64,000 nt of DNA from Astragalus membranaceus. Its lineage: Eukaryota > Streptophyta > Magnoliopsida > Fabales > Fabaceae. This document shows positions 22,901 to 34,249 of the stretch, one piece after another. The stretch covers positions 70,135,521 to 70,199,520 of the forward strand of contig CM076847.1 in NCBI GenBank assembly GCA_039519185.1, written 5' to 3'. The notes beneath the pieces were generated by a model. It made no database searches, was not told the DNA's origin, and saw nothing but the letters and a program-made list of their open reading frames with translations. The translations under genes were made by a program, and so were the position numbers. Numbering within the stretch: position 1 is the stretch's first letter; each line of letters opens with the position of its first letter.

Positions 22901-25900
22901 CTTGAACGTCACAACCATATAAAATTCACATAACTATATCCGGGATTAAAAATGTAGCACTTGAAATGTGCGAAATTTTTTTCAAACTTAGAATCTTAAT
23001 TGTAGGTCTTTTGTGAGTTATGATTAATAAAATTTTAATCAATAATGTTGATTAAGGAAAAGTTCATTTAACCATGACATTTGCATTTTCAGAAACAATT
23101 AATGTATTGATATGATATTCTAGAAGCCAACTGATAACATTGGACCTTAATATTAATTCAATTTTGCTTTACATGCAGACTGTTCAGCATAATGCATATG
23201 ATCAAGATCCTTATGCAAAGGAGTTTGGGCTTAAAATCAGTGAGAAGCTAGCTTCCGTGGAAGCACGAATTCTTCCTGCTCCTTGGGTAATGTGCTTCTC
23301 CAAAAGATGTTAGATACCAAAAGTACACCCATTTTTTGCCACTATTCATTGATCTGTATCGGTTCTATTTGCAGCTTAAATATCATGAAAGTGGGAAAGA
23401 AAAAAATTGTTTACCCCAAGTTGGTCAGTGGAATATGATGAACAAGGTATTGCACATTGATATTTTTTACATAACTCAATGGGTTTGGTCAAAATTTATT
23501 TTAAAATATGAAATTCCAAAGTACATGCTTTCCTTGTTTGACAAGGAGTTTCAAGTTTTGAAGTTCCAATTTAATGGTGGTTTTCTTGTCTCTTGAACAA
23601 TGCAGAAAATGATTAATGGAATGACTGTTAGCCGGTGGGCATGCATAAATTTTTCACGAAGTGTGCAAGATAGTGTTGCTCGCACTTTTTGTAACGAGCT
23701 TGCACAAATGTGCCAAGTATCTGGCATGGTAGTTTCCCATCACTTTTATTTGTTTTCTGGAAGTGTAGGAATTTACTGTGACTTATAATGTGGGTTTTTG
23801 TTGTGTAGGAATTTAATCCAGAACCTGTTATCCCCATCTACAATGCGAAACCTGAGCAAGTGGAGAAAGCTTTGAAGCATGTTTACAATGTGTCTATGAA
23901 CAAAACCAAAGGAAAGGAATTGGAACTATTGTTAGCAATATTGCCTGACAACAATGGTTCTCTTTATGGTAAGCCCCATTGGTTGAAATAAATGTGCATT
24001 GATTGTATCAATTAAAGTTTGCTATTTGCTTCAGTTGTCACAACATAGATGATATGCTTATGTTAAAATTCTAAATATTCATAGTTTCATTTATTTTTTG
24101 TCTTCAGGTGATCTCAAGCGTATTTGCGAGACTGACCTTGGTTTAATTTCTCAATGTTGTCTGACAAAGCACGTCTTTAAGATTACTAAGCAGTACTTGG
24201 CCAACGTGTCTCTGAAAATCAACGTCAAGGTTTGTTTGCTCTCAAATTTCGATTACACAAAACAACACCTTCCCAAGTATATTTTCAGTATTACTTATCA
24301 ATGATCATTTTCTTTCTTCTTGATGCAGATGGGAGGTAGAAACACCGTTCTTGTTGATGCCGTAAGCTGCAGAATACCATTGGTCAGTGACATACCAACT
24401 ATAATATTTGGAGCAGATGTCACTCATCCTGAAAATGGCGAAGACTCCAGTCCCTCAATAGCAGCTGTAGTAGCGTCCCAAGATTGGCCTGAAGTAACAA
24501 AGTATGCAGGTTTAGTATGTGCTCAAGCTCATAGACAGGAGCTTATACAAGATTTGTACAAAACTTGGCAAGATCCTGTTCGTGGCTTAGTTAGTGGCGG
24601 CATGATCCGGTAATAAACGAAATATGACTTTCACTTTTCTAATTATCAATGTTGTTCTTGGTTGTATTATATGGATTTTAGTAATAACAGTTTTACGTTT
24701 CTCCTTTCCATCAATTTTTCATAGTGTCCTTTTTGTGCAGAGATTTGTTGGTTTCCTTTAGAAAGGCAACAGGACAGAAGCCACAGAGGATTATATTTTA
24801 CAGGTCTGTCTGCATCTTTAGTTTATGCTTAATAGAAAAATGAAACTGTTAGTTACCATTGTATTAATGAGAAATTTGTACAGGGATGGTGTTAGTGAAG
24901 GACAGTTTTACCAAGTTCTACTATATGAGTTGGATGCAATTCGAAAGGTTTGAATTCTTTACTCACTCTTACTCTTACATTATAATAGGTCTTTTTATAA
25001 TGTATATATATGTAATATGTGCAGGCATGTGCTTCTTTAGAGCCAAACTATCAACCTCCAGTAACATTCATAGTTGTTCAAAAGAGACATCATACTCGGT
25101 TATTCGCAAATAACCACAGGGACAGAAGCAGTACAGATAGAAGTGGAAATATTCTTCCCGGTATGTTGAATGTTCGTTAATTTCTTATACACTAATGAAT
25201 TTGCGTCATTATTTTGATTTAAAAACGATTGTCCAATGACCGACTTTTTCATGATTTTTTCTATGCTTTCAGGGACTGTTGTTGATTCCAAAATCTGTCA
25301 CCCAACAGAGTTTGATTTTTATCTCTGCAGTCACGCTGGCATCCAGGTAGAGAAATAGTGTTTATGAATTATGATTGAGATGCTTGGTTATGAAAGAAAA
25401 TTGAATTTGGAGGCATAGCTCACTAGTCTGTCCTTGGATATGTTACCACAGAAATAAAATCTAAATCTATGATTTGCCTAAACTATGGTTTATGTTTCTA
25501 TTATCATGTAGGGTACAAGTCGTCCAGCGCATTATCATGTTCTGTGGGATGAAAACAACTTTACAGCAGATGGGATTCAGTCTTTGACAAACAATCTCTG
25601 CTATACTTATGCTAGGTGTACGCGCTCCGTGTCAGTTGGTAAGCCGATTTGTTTCTACATTATATTTGTCTTGGTTGAAAAATTTTATATTGAATTGGAA
25701 AATATGGAATTTTAATGGACTTTTTTGGTTGTGCAGTTCCTCCAGCATATTATGCACATTTAGCAGCTTTTCGAGCTCGTTTCTACACAGAACCAGACCT
25801 GCAGGAGAATGGCTCCACCACAGGTAGTGGTCGCGGTTCCAAAACAACGCGTACAAGTGGAGACTGTGGTGTCAAGCCATTGCCAGCCTTGAAGGAAAAT

Positions 25901-25927
25901 GTGAAGAGAGTAATGTTTTACTGTTAG
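19972..25927 (+). CDS. AGO10: ARGONAUTE10 (PINHEAD/ZWILLE), 20 coding exons, 977 aa
   Basis: Coding exons: 19972-20418, 20623-20831, 21139-21288, 21374-21507, 21595-21704, 22050-22156, 22249-22387, 22473-22589, 23179-23286, 23375-23446, 23606-23728, 23809-23968, 24108-24229, 24329-24609, 24741-24803, 24884-24947, 25025-25160, 25273-25346, 25512-25638, 25737-25927. All have GT/AG borders, and the phases join to 977 residues without a stop. The start [18 protein letters not shown] is diagnostic of AGO10 rather than AGO1. The order is a Pro/Arg-rich leader, N domain, PAZ (about 315-430), MID and PIWI. The slicer tetrad is complete: D696 (GADVTHP), E737 (AHRQE), D782 (FYRDG), H922 (YYAHL). It ends VKRVMFYC, as plant AGOs do. 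Known family role: binds miR165/166, protecting HD-ZIP III mRNAs and the shoot meristem. It appears intact. Confidence 0.97.
20900..21070. repeat. Possible MITE in AGO10 intron 2
   Basis: The block between GACGCAAGCATGGACC and TTCATAGGCATGGACTC is rich in GTGTCGG/GACACC words and shows weak inverted symmetry (CATGGAC near both ends). Intron 2 (20832-21138) is otherwise short. No clean target duplication was found. Confidence 0.35.
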
Positions 25928-26815
25928 ACTGCGAATCAGCATTGCAATATTTAACATCATCCCCTCAAAACAGTTACTTGTACATTAGTGACTCTTTCTT
26001 TCAGCATAGTGGCATGGTTTCCCAAAATAATAGATTCATGGTTATAGTTCTAGAGGCCTAGTTTAGTATTTCTACTATAAAGCATTTGGCTAGAACTTGG
26101 GAGACACTCACCATAGGTTTATTTAGACTTTTAGAGTTGCTAACATTCTCTGTACATCATGAAGATGGTATCCATCAGGCATAATGTAAACAAGGTTTCA
26201 TGAATCAGAGTCTTTATTGTAGAATTTTTCTTTCCTGAAGGCCATTGTAGATGTTGAAGAGTAGAGAATGTTCACTTCCTATTTACAAAGATCGTAAGTG
26301 CAAAATATTAAGGTAGCAATTCTAGTTGAACTCAACCGAGTGCAGGAGTAAAATTTCTGTATCAACAGCTGAAGCTGATTGAGGTGATTTATATTGCATT
26401 GAAATTAAAAATGGTTTGTAGAGTAAATGCAATATTAAATCAGAATGGCAAAATCATGGTTATGGTTGGTGAGGATTCTCTTTCATCCATCATTGATGAT
26501 GTTTTATATGTATAAGGTTTGAAACAACTTAGAATATTTATGTGATTGTGGTTATGATATTTCATTTAGCCACGAGGGCTGTAAGGTTGCCAACAAGATG
26601 GATCCATAGTTTTTGGTGCCAAAAAAATCAATTACTATACTTTATAAAGTTGAACTATCTGATTTCTTTTGTCTATTAATAGTGTGAAGTGGAGATCTCG
26701 AGTTCGAACTGGTAACTACAGAAAATATTCAACCTAACATTCAATTATACTAGACCTTACAGTGACCTATCTTGTTTACTAAACCAAAATGTAAAGTATT
26801 TGATCTCTGGAAACA
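25928..26815 (+). other. AGO10 3'UTR and downstream DNA
   Basis: Stop TAG at 25925-25927 is followed by AT-rich DNA without another frame. The polyadenylation site cannot be fixed from sequence alone. Confidence 0.5.
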
Positions 26816-26817
26816 AC

Positions 26818-27665
26818 GAATTTGTTTGGCCCTACGTAGACATCTGCTCTTTGTGGTAAAAGATATGGATTAGTCATTGTTGATGACTTCAACAAGATGG
26901 ACGTAGGTTAAATTCTTGGCCACAAGGATAAGTCTTATAATGACTTTTATATTTTAGCCTAAATTTCAGTTTTGGTCTTTTATCTTTGGGGTTGGTGTCA
27001 CTTTGGCCCTTTATCTTTTTTTTATCTCGTTTTTGCCCCTCATGTTTTTTTTGATAAGCAAGGTTGTGTTTTTTTTGTGTATCAGTTTGGTCCCTGCCGT
27101 TAAATTTTTAATGGACGCCACGCTGGCAGTTAACTGCTGACGTGGCGTCTTAAATGTCAGGGCTGACGTGGTGGCTCGCCGGAGAAGATGAAGATGGAGG
27201 TGGTGTTTGGAGGAAGAAGATTAATGTTTTGTGTTTGTGTCAATTTGGTCCCCCATGTTCTTTTTAAGTTTCAATTTGGTCCCTTATGTGCCACATCACC
27301 AAATCAGGTCCAAGTCATCCCTGACATTTAAGACGCCACGTCAGCAGTTAACTGCCAGCGTGGCGTCCGTTAAAAATTTAACGGCAGGGACCAAAATGAC
27401 ACACACAAAAAACATGAGGGGCGAAAACGAGAAAAAAAAGATAAAAGGCCAAAGTGACACCAACCCCAAAGATAAAAGGGCAAAAACTGCAATTTAGCCT
27501 ATATTTTATCAGAAAGACATTTGTCTCGCCATCATTAGAAGTGACAATCGTGGTGAGTTCAAGAATGAGAGGTTTTAAAAGTTTTGTGACGAGAATGAGA
27601 TCTCTCACTCCGCTCCTAGAATACCCCCAACAAAATGACGTGGAAGAGAGAAAAAAAATAAATCT
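26818..27665 (+). pseudogene. Ty1/copia integrase relic split by a MITE
   Basis: Before the MITE, the frame gives NLFGPT, then GKRYGLVIVDDFNKM and HKDKSYNDFY: the integrase segment around the first catalytic Asp. After it the frame resumes with IRSDNRGEFKNERF and SAPRIPPTK, the segment around the second Asp and the usual SAPxTPQQN motif. Stops and changed residues are scattered through both halves. It is a short fragment with no gag, RT or LTR beside it. Confidence 0.75.
26957..27499. mobile_element. Mutator-type MITE, 543 bp, long inverted arms
   Basis: The arms of about 200-240 bp are inverse complements: the left starts GCCTAAATTTCAGTTTTGG and the right ends AACTGCAATTTAGCC. Both carry TTTGGGGTTGGTGTCACTTT and CGTTAAATTTTTAA. 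The 9-bp flanks are identical (TATATTTTA at 26948-26956 and 27500-27508). A 9-bp duplication with long TIRs is the Mutator pattern. It interrupts the copia integrase relic. Confidence 0.9.
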
Positions 27666-28790
27666 CTATAAGGCTTGGGCAAAACCATGTTGAGCAATAC
27701 AAAAATTGCCAAGTTGTTTTGGGCAAAAACAAGTAACACTATATGTTTTATACAAAATACAAGTAATAATATCACGATTCACACGCTCGGTGGGTGTCTC
27801 AAGTGAGATAATCCCACATCGCTAAATAATGAATAAAATAAAGAGTATATAAGAGATTATATCTATTAACCTATAACTTTAAGATTTTAGGTACAAATGT
27901 AGTCCAAGTCTCTTATTACCGATGATAAAAATATAAAACCCTACATTTACTACATGGGCCTTAGGATTGGGCCTCTAAGATAGGCCTATGAGTTGTGATC
28001 CAATACAGAACAATTATAAACCTCTCTTGTAATATCTTTAATAAGAATAATTTTCATATAAAAACAAGGAAAGGATTGAGAGAATCAAACTAGTGTCCTA
28101 TTATTCTGTCTTTTAGGTACTTACAGTCACAGCAGGCTGAAAGCTATGCGGAATTTTACCAAAACCAATAAACAGACAAAGAAATCAAATTAAAAACAGT
28201 GGCTTCAATTTCAAAGAAAACGCATGAGAAATCAAATGATGGGGGGAGAGACACATATATGCAAAAATCTACAACATTCAGAAGCAGATGAATGATAATA
28301 ACATGACATGATCGAGATTCGAGACAATGTTATTCATTAGATTAGATGGATGGTGATGAGGACATATGATCCTTCATGAGGTTTTGTCCAATTGGATCAA
28401 TATTCAAGATCTCACTCTAATTAAACTTTGCTTATTCAAAAATCCTTAGAGGGAAGGGAACATAATTAGTTAAGCAAAAATAGTGTACTTAAACCTTAAA
28501 ATAAAAGGAAAGTACTCCAAATTTTGAGAATCTACTAGCTATGACTTAAGCAATGGGATGGGATAGTTAATTTGTCCCATTTGATAATACTCTTTGGATC
28601 AAGCAATGGTTTCTCAAGAAGTTAAGCCATCTTTAAAGGAGTACCCTTTAAGTGGGTACCTAACAAGCACTCAATCTTTTAAACTCAACTATCTCAATTT
28701 TTTTTACTACATATACTTTGTTAATTGATAATGTTTATATAAATCCCACACTAGATCATGTGATTCCCACTCTTACTTCACATCAACTTC
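27666..28790. other. Intergenic DNA with one LTR-like patch
   Basis: 27790-28020 contains ATAATCCCACATCGCTAA, GAGTATATAAGAGA and ATGGGCCTTAGGATTGGGCC, words typical of plant LTRs or TRIM elements, but no boundaries can be fixed. The remainder has no supported feature. Confidence 0.4.
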
Positions 28791-28795
28791 ACCTG

Positions 28796-29085
28796 ATTAT
28801 TAATCTTAGAATGTGGATTGGGCCTAACTCAACCCCACAAAACCGGCTTGTAAGGTGAGCGATGACATCTGGAGCGTGACTCGAGCGGCCCAGGAATAGA
28901 CATCTGGAGCATGACCCAACAATAGGTGACCCAACGGATCTTGGATAGGCTTTGATACAATCTTAGAATGTGGATTGGGCCTAACTCAACCTCACAAAAC
29001 CGGCTTGTAAGGTAAAGGGATGCTTCCCACTTATAAACTCTTTTTCAGGTCATATCACATCCGATGTGGGACTCTTAACAATTAA
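28796..29085. repeat. TRIM/LTR-like repeat with internal duplication
   Basis: The segment TTAGAATGTGGATTGGGCC, continuing to GGCTTGTAAGGT, occurs at about 28804-28857 and again at about 28961-29011 with few changes. A CATCTGGAGC(G/A)TGAC pair lies between them. It ends ATCCGATGTGGGACTCTTAA. This is an LTR-like repeated sequence, not a gene. Confidence 0.55.
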
Positions 29086-29293
29086 TAACAATGTGTTGAA
29101 TAAAATCTAATAGAGTACATTATTAAATATTACCATACTTCTAATTTTGTTTGGTATATATGTAGATAGGAAACAAGTTAATTGTTTCATTCCTTAAAAA
29201 AACCTAGCTAGTATTACCATAAAAAAAAATAAAAAAACCTAGCTAGTTAACTTTTTTTATTTCTTTTGAAAGTAAAAAATCGTGTGTCAAAAA

Positions 29294-29911
29294 TAGGGGT
29301 GTCAAAATGGATGGATTGGATGGATATGGATATGGATTATAATGGATGGATTGGAGAAATCCATTAAAAAATTTATATCCATTAGGATTGTATCAAACAA
29401 ATCCAATCTAATTCATCCACGGACAAAAAAAGTCCATCCAATTCATCCATTAACAACTTTTTTATGGATGGATATCCAATCCATCCGCTAATACTTTTAA
29501 AAAATAAAAAAAAACTTTTAATAAAAAAATCTTTTTATGAAAAAAAAATATACTTTTTAATGTTGCAGCAAAAAAAATTTATACATTTTTTTGACAAAAA
29601 AAAATTATATTTAAAAATATATATTTATATATAATATTGTTAAAATATAAATATATATTATATATAATATAAATATATAAATATATATTACATATAATAT
29701 AAATATATATTTATATATGAGGTGGTGGAAGCGGCGGCCGGTGGCGGAGCTCCGGCGGCCGGCGGCGGAGCTCCGGCGACCCACTGTGGTCCACGCGGCG
29801 GCGCTCCGACGACCGGCGGTGGTGATACGGAGGCGGTCACGGCGGCTCTCCGGCGGCCGGCAGCCAGTCATGGTGGTGCTATTTATAATATTGTATATAT
29901 ATATATTATAT

Positions 29912-29947
<36 letters not shown>

Positions 29948-30333
29948 GTATTATATTCTCAAAAAATATATAATATATATTTTTTTCCTGAATTTAAAAA
30001 AAAAATTGGAAAAAATTTTTAAAATTGAAAAGTCCTTTTAAAAAAAGCTGAAAATTGTTTTTAGAAATAGTTTTTTGTAAAATGTATTTTTTATAATTAT
30101 CCAATTGATTTTAGTCAAAAAAAATAATTATCCATTGGATTTTGATTTTCTACTTATTGATAATCCATTGGATTTAAATAAATTAATGGATGGATCACAA
30201 CCATCCACAAATCAAGTGGATGGATCCAATCCAATCCATTATTATTTTTTTGTTTGTAATGGATGGATTGGATGGATTTTGCTATGGACTGACCGGATAT
30301 CCAGTAGACAAATGGATCACTTTGACACCCCTA
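29294..30333. mobile_element. Non-autonomous hAT element, 1040 bp
   Basis: The ends are TAGGGGTGTCAAAATGG and the inverse CACTTTGACACCCCTA. The 8-bp target duplication GTCAAAAA is perfect (29286-29293 and 30334-30341), the hAT signature. The subterminal DNA is made of ATGGATGGATTGG repeats in inverted orientation at both sides. The core is AT-rich with (TA)n around a GC-rich island at 29717-29880. There is no transposase. Confidence 0.9.
29717..29880. other. GC-rich island inside the hAT element
   Basis: About 165 bp of CGGCGG/CCGGCG-rich sequence sits between AT-dinucleotide tracts. It contains a repeated GGCGGAGCTCCGGCG unit (29743 and 29767). Arg/Pro-rich frames are open on both strands, but none resembles a known protein. 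It differs sharply in base composition from everything around it. Confidence 0.7.
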
Positions 30334-30341
30334 GTCAAAAA

Positions 30342-31261
30342 CAATACACTAGGGGTGCCCTAATCTGTGTGCAAGCTACCAAAAATACAATATAAAAATC
30401 ATTTTCGGCTGATACAAATTTAAATATGTGGGGGGACATGTCACTCACAGTAAAGACACCGCAATCTTCTTGATGATCTCTTTCATCTAGCAAGAAACCA
30501 CCGCTAAGAAATGGATTTTCTCCTCCAGACCACAAAATCCCAATTAGAGACTTTGGCAGAGAAATTACATCTATTTCTCATATTCCAAGGTGACCAAAGG
30601 GCAACGTGCCAAATTAAACCGAAGCCTCACTTTTCCTTTGCCCTAGACCAAAAGAGAAGAAAAGAAATAGTGATGAAAAGAAAATATAAAAGAACCCCAA
30701 GAATTGAATTCAAAGAAGGAATTTAGATAGTATAAACAAATAAAGTGATTAAGAGAGCATCTCAAAATCCTTATAATATGATCAACATCTTGAATCCTGA
30801 ATGCAAACCACTACCAACAATATAAAAGAAAAAGAAGAAAATAAAAATACTAGGGTAGGGATGCCTTACTTGATAAATTAAAACAAAATTTATGGCAATT
30901 GATCCAAGGGTTAGGAGTAGAGGTTCAATCATTAAAGTACATATATATTGGACCTTGAAATGATGACTTGCACCAGCACTGGCACAATATATGTATAAAC
31001 TCAACAACTCCAATATATAGAGCAATTGTCACATGTGTAGAGAGTATCTCTAAGTACGACAAATTAAAAAGCTACTATAACAAGTAAATAATCAGAAACA
31101 TCATACATATCCATGTTTGCAAAGAAATAGTCATTGATAATAATTAAGAATCTCTTACTCACTAGCTACACCTTTTGGGATTGCACACAATCAACCATAA
31201 ACAGAGAAGCAAAACTATAATGTTTAACATAATAAAAACAAGGATTTTAAATTTCTTCATG
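30342..31261. other. Intergenic DNA downstream of MIR167, no supported gene
   Basis: The short frames show no motif. It lies 3' of the MIR167 hairpin (which is on the - strand) and may include the end of its primary transcript. Confidence 0.45.
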
Positions 31262-31360
31262 CAAGCAACAACTAAGTGAAGCAACCACATGATCTTATCT
31301 TTCCCTAAGAAAGAAGGAAAATTGAGATCATGCTGGCAGCTTCACTTGGTAGTGGTCCAT
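31262..31360 (-). ncRNA. MIR167: MIR167 precursor hairpin
   Basis: On the - strand, bases 31344-31325 read TGAAGCTGCCAGCATGATCT, the conserved miR167 sequence; the 21st base is C. The 3' arm at 31295-31276 reads AGATCATGTGGTTGCTTCAC and pairs with it as the star strand, with one short mismatch block. About 28 nt separate the arms, and pairing continues outward (CAAG/CTTAG). Known role of the family: guides cleavage of ARF6/ARF8 auxin-response-factor mRNAs and IAR3 in flower, root and nodule development. The primary transcript probably starts about 30 bp after the TATA box at 31477-31467. It is convergent with AGO10. Confidence 0.94.
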
Positions 31361-31466
31361 GATAATAAACTAGCTAGTACTTCTTCTGCTACTTGATCAT
31401 GGGACTGAGATTTAAAAGGAGGTTTAATTGTTAGTTTGAGTTGAGAAGAAAGTATGAATGGCCACT

Positions 31467-31477
31467 CTTATATATAG
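31467..31477 (-). promoter_or_regulatory. MIR167: TATA box of MIR167
   Basis: CTATATATAAG on the - strand lies about 110-120 bp upstream of the hairpin, so the transcript would start near 31435. Confidence 0.6.
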
Positions 31478-31599
31478 TAGATCGAGCTTACGTGAGATAG
31501 ATACAACTCAGTAAAAAAATTATATGTACTTTTTCCCTCTTCTATTTTAATATTTCTTATATACAATTCATGACTTCTTTTTACAACATACAAATATTC

Positions 31600-31795
31600 T
31601 TTTTAGTAAAGGAATGGTTCGCCTGTGTGCAATTTTAGGGACTAATCTCTCGAGGTACTGAGATCTATTTAAAGGATTGACCTCTCTCACCAGATGTTTT
31701 TTTATATGTACAGACCAGAGATCGAACCTTTGATCAAATAGTAAAAGAGCCCAAGTATCTACCATTTCTACTACGCCATTATCTCGGTTAACATA
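31600..31795 (-). repeat. Possible tRNA-derived SINE
   Basis: On the - strand an A-box-like ATGGCGTAGTAGAAATGG (about 31781-31763) and a B box GGTTCGATCT (31738-31729) lie 30 bp apart. The 3' part runs to about 31600. No terminal duplication could be fixed. Confidence 0.45.
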
Positions 31796-31799
31796 CAAA

Positions 31800-32458
31800 A
31801 AAATTATTATACTGTAGACCAATATAGAAGACATTGGAGTTATTATCGAAATGAAAACAAATTCAAAGAGTTAGAAAGTGGTCCCTCCTCATGCAAATTG
31901 AATATTGTCACACCAACAATACACCATGCAATTTTCAGACAGGTTAGTGAGTGTTTTCTATGTATACTGCAATAGCATTTAATAACTTTTGGGTTGGGAG
32001 CCAAAGGAAGTGGGGGACCCTTTTACATATACACTATTTATCTACTAGATGTGCACCCATATACAAAATCTTTTAAGTTAAAGATCTTTTTGTGTACATT
32101 CATACATACACATGCCATTTTCTCTTTCGAATTTTCCATTTCTTAGATACTTGTTTCTGATGCATTTGGTTAGTGTCATGCACAGATACTATTTAATGGA
32201 AACATTTGATACTGCTTAAGAAAACGACTTGTCAGATAGAAATTTAATACTCTCCAAATACACAATAAAGCGAGTCAAAAAATTTCATGCCAACTCTATG
32301 ATCTTCCAACCTTTGCCCTTGTAGAAGATACATACAAAACCCGCAAGCTATAAATTAGATGATGACATATACACTTTATATCTATCATGTCACTACAAGC
32401 CCTAACCATAACAAAGAAATTTTTTCTAGATATCATTAAATTTGAGCGTGATTTATGA
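31800..32458. other. Intergenic DNA, no supported gene
   Basis: AT-rich; upstream side of MIR167 beyond its likely core promoter. No coding frame is convincing. Confidence 0.4.
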
Positions 32459-32460
32459 TA

Positions 32461-33271
32461 CTAAGCAATTTGTTTAGTATTTGTTACTAAAATGGTACAA
32501 GGGTAATTTAACTAAATAAAAAATTTTAAAAAAATATTTTCAGGGCGTTTTTTTTTTCACACACAAAAAAACTTCGTTCATTAACCACAGATTTGTACCA
32601 CAATGGTTAGATGTCACTAACCACAAATGTGCATAGTAATGGTTAGTGACCACTAACCACAGATATGCATATAACTGTGGTTAGATGCCACTAATCACAG
32701 TTTTGCATAACAATGGTTAGAGTGCAGCAAAACCAGCCAGGAAACGAGTACGAAGAAGAAGAAGGCAAGGTCAGAAGGTGTGATCATCGTCGAAGCACAA
32801 TCAAAACAAGTGATTCAACAATCGAAGCCAATTAAATCTGAGAAACGCGAGATAGAGAAACGATTTGGCTTGCGATTGCGTTTGAAGAACACGATTTGGC
32901 TTGCGATTGCGAAGCACAATCGAAGCAGCAGCAAAACCAGAGGAACAAAGATGCAGAAGATTGCAAGATCACAAGATGCAGTTCTTGATTTTGTTTTAGT
33001 TCTGATGAACGTTGCCAGAATCGTTGCCGTGATCGTTGCCGGAATCAGTTCTTGATCGTTGCCGTGATCAGAGCCGGAATCAGTTCTTGATCGTTGCCAG
33101 AATCGTGCGTGCGTAATGCGTAACAGAAATGGATGCGTGAATAATGCTATAGGATGTAAAATGACAAGGATGCCCTTATTAACCAATAGCCGTTAGATTG
33201 AATTTCATTAAAACATTACCAATCCAGCAGCTGGTAGTGATTTAGTAACAAATACTAAGCATTTGGCTTAG
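32461..33271. mobile_element. TIR element, about 811 bp, TA-flanked
   Basis: Left CTAAGCAATTTGTTTAGTA and the inverse of the right end (CTAAGCCAAATGCTTAGTA) lead into a shared TTTGTTACTAAA, giving arms of about 37 bp. TA stands at both outer borders, as in Tc1/mariner-type insertions, though a 2-bp match is weak proof. Inside are CACTAACCACAG/TGGTTAG repeats (32580-32720) and GATCGTTGCC repeats (33000-33105). The 91-residue + strand frame inside shows no known motif. Confidence 0.55.
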
Positions 33272-33648
33272 TACCGTAAGCCAGCGCCGTATTTGGATAT
33301 GCGATGCTATGACACTTCATCGTGGAAGCTAAGACTCGTTTGTTTCTACGTTTGGAATCACGATGACGCGGAAGCTCCAATTTGGAGTGTTATTGTTGCC
33401 GCACATCTACCCTGGTTTGTCAGTGAATCCATACGAGCTATTTCAATTGTCGCACGCCCACGAGTCCCACACTCTGGTTCCAAACACTCGTTAAGTCATT
33501 AAAATGAATCAATTGTTGATTTTATAATAGCTATAATTTTTTATTGGCTTAATTAACTTTATAGTCCCTAGTTACTCCCTTAGTCTCAAAATAATAGTCT
33601 TAGTGGTTGTTTGGTACAAACCAAGAAATAACTTTGATTACAAAGTAA

Positions 33649-34062
33649 GGCTCTGTTTGGCAAAAAGTAGCAGATAGTGGATAAGCTACCTTATAGCGGA
33701 TGAGCTGATAGCGGATAAGCTAGCGGATTGAATTTAAAGTGTTCGGTAAAATTAGCGATTGAACTAGCTTATAGATATAAAATGACATAAATAGACATTT
33801 GTAATTAATGTTTAAACATGAGAGAGAATATTCATTTAATGGAGGATAAATGAGGAATTTAATTAAAGTAGCAAGGGTAAAAATGAGAGAAAATGAAACG
33901 CTATAAGTTATAAGCTCAAACGCTACTTCAAGTAGCGTTTCAAAAAAACACTATAAGGTACTAAAAAACGTTATAAGCTACCCATGTCAAACACTTACCA
34001 AAGACTCATCCGCTATAAGTTATCTGCTCTAAGCTAGCGGATTGGCATTGTCAAACCAAGCC
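33649..34062. mobile_element. PIF/Harbinger-type (Tourist-like) MITE, 414 bp
   Basis: Left end GGCTCTGTTTGGCAAAAAG and the inverse of the right end GGCTTGGTTTGACAATGCC. TAA flanks both sides (33646-33648 and 34063-34065), the Tourist target pattern. The inner arms hold inverted copies of AGCTTATAGC/GCTATAAG words, also seen at 11914-12375. Confidence 0.75.
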
Positions 34063-34249
34063 TAAATTTCAAATATACCTTTACCTTTTATTGGTCCACT
34101 CACATATTTACACTCTTTCTTCATTAGTGTAAAATGATTAATAAATTAAGGGTATAATTGATAAAAAAGGTAATTAATGTTAAATTGAAACTCAAAAAAT
34201 CGACAACTAAAATAAAACAAAGGGAGTATATATATGTTTTATTTGAGTT

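Noticed and set aside
27231..27608. Small frames inside the 26957-27499 MITE
   Set aside because: They lie in the inverted arms of a MITE and have no independent support.
29717..29913. GC-rich island as a CpG-island promoter
   Set aside because: Plants lack promoter CpG islands of that kind and there is no gene beside it.
32780..33055. 91-residue frame inside the 32461-33271 element
   Set aside because: Made largely of short internal repeats (GATCGTTGCC, GATTGCG) with no domain.
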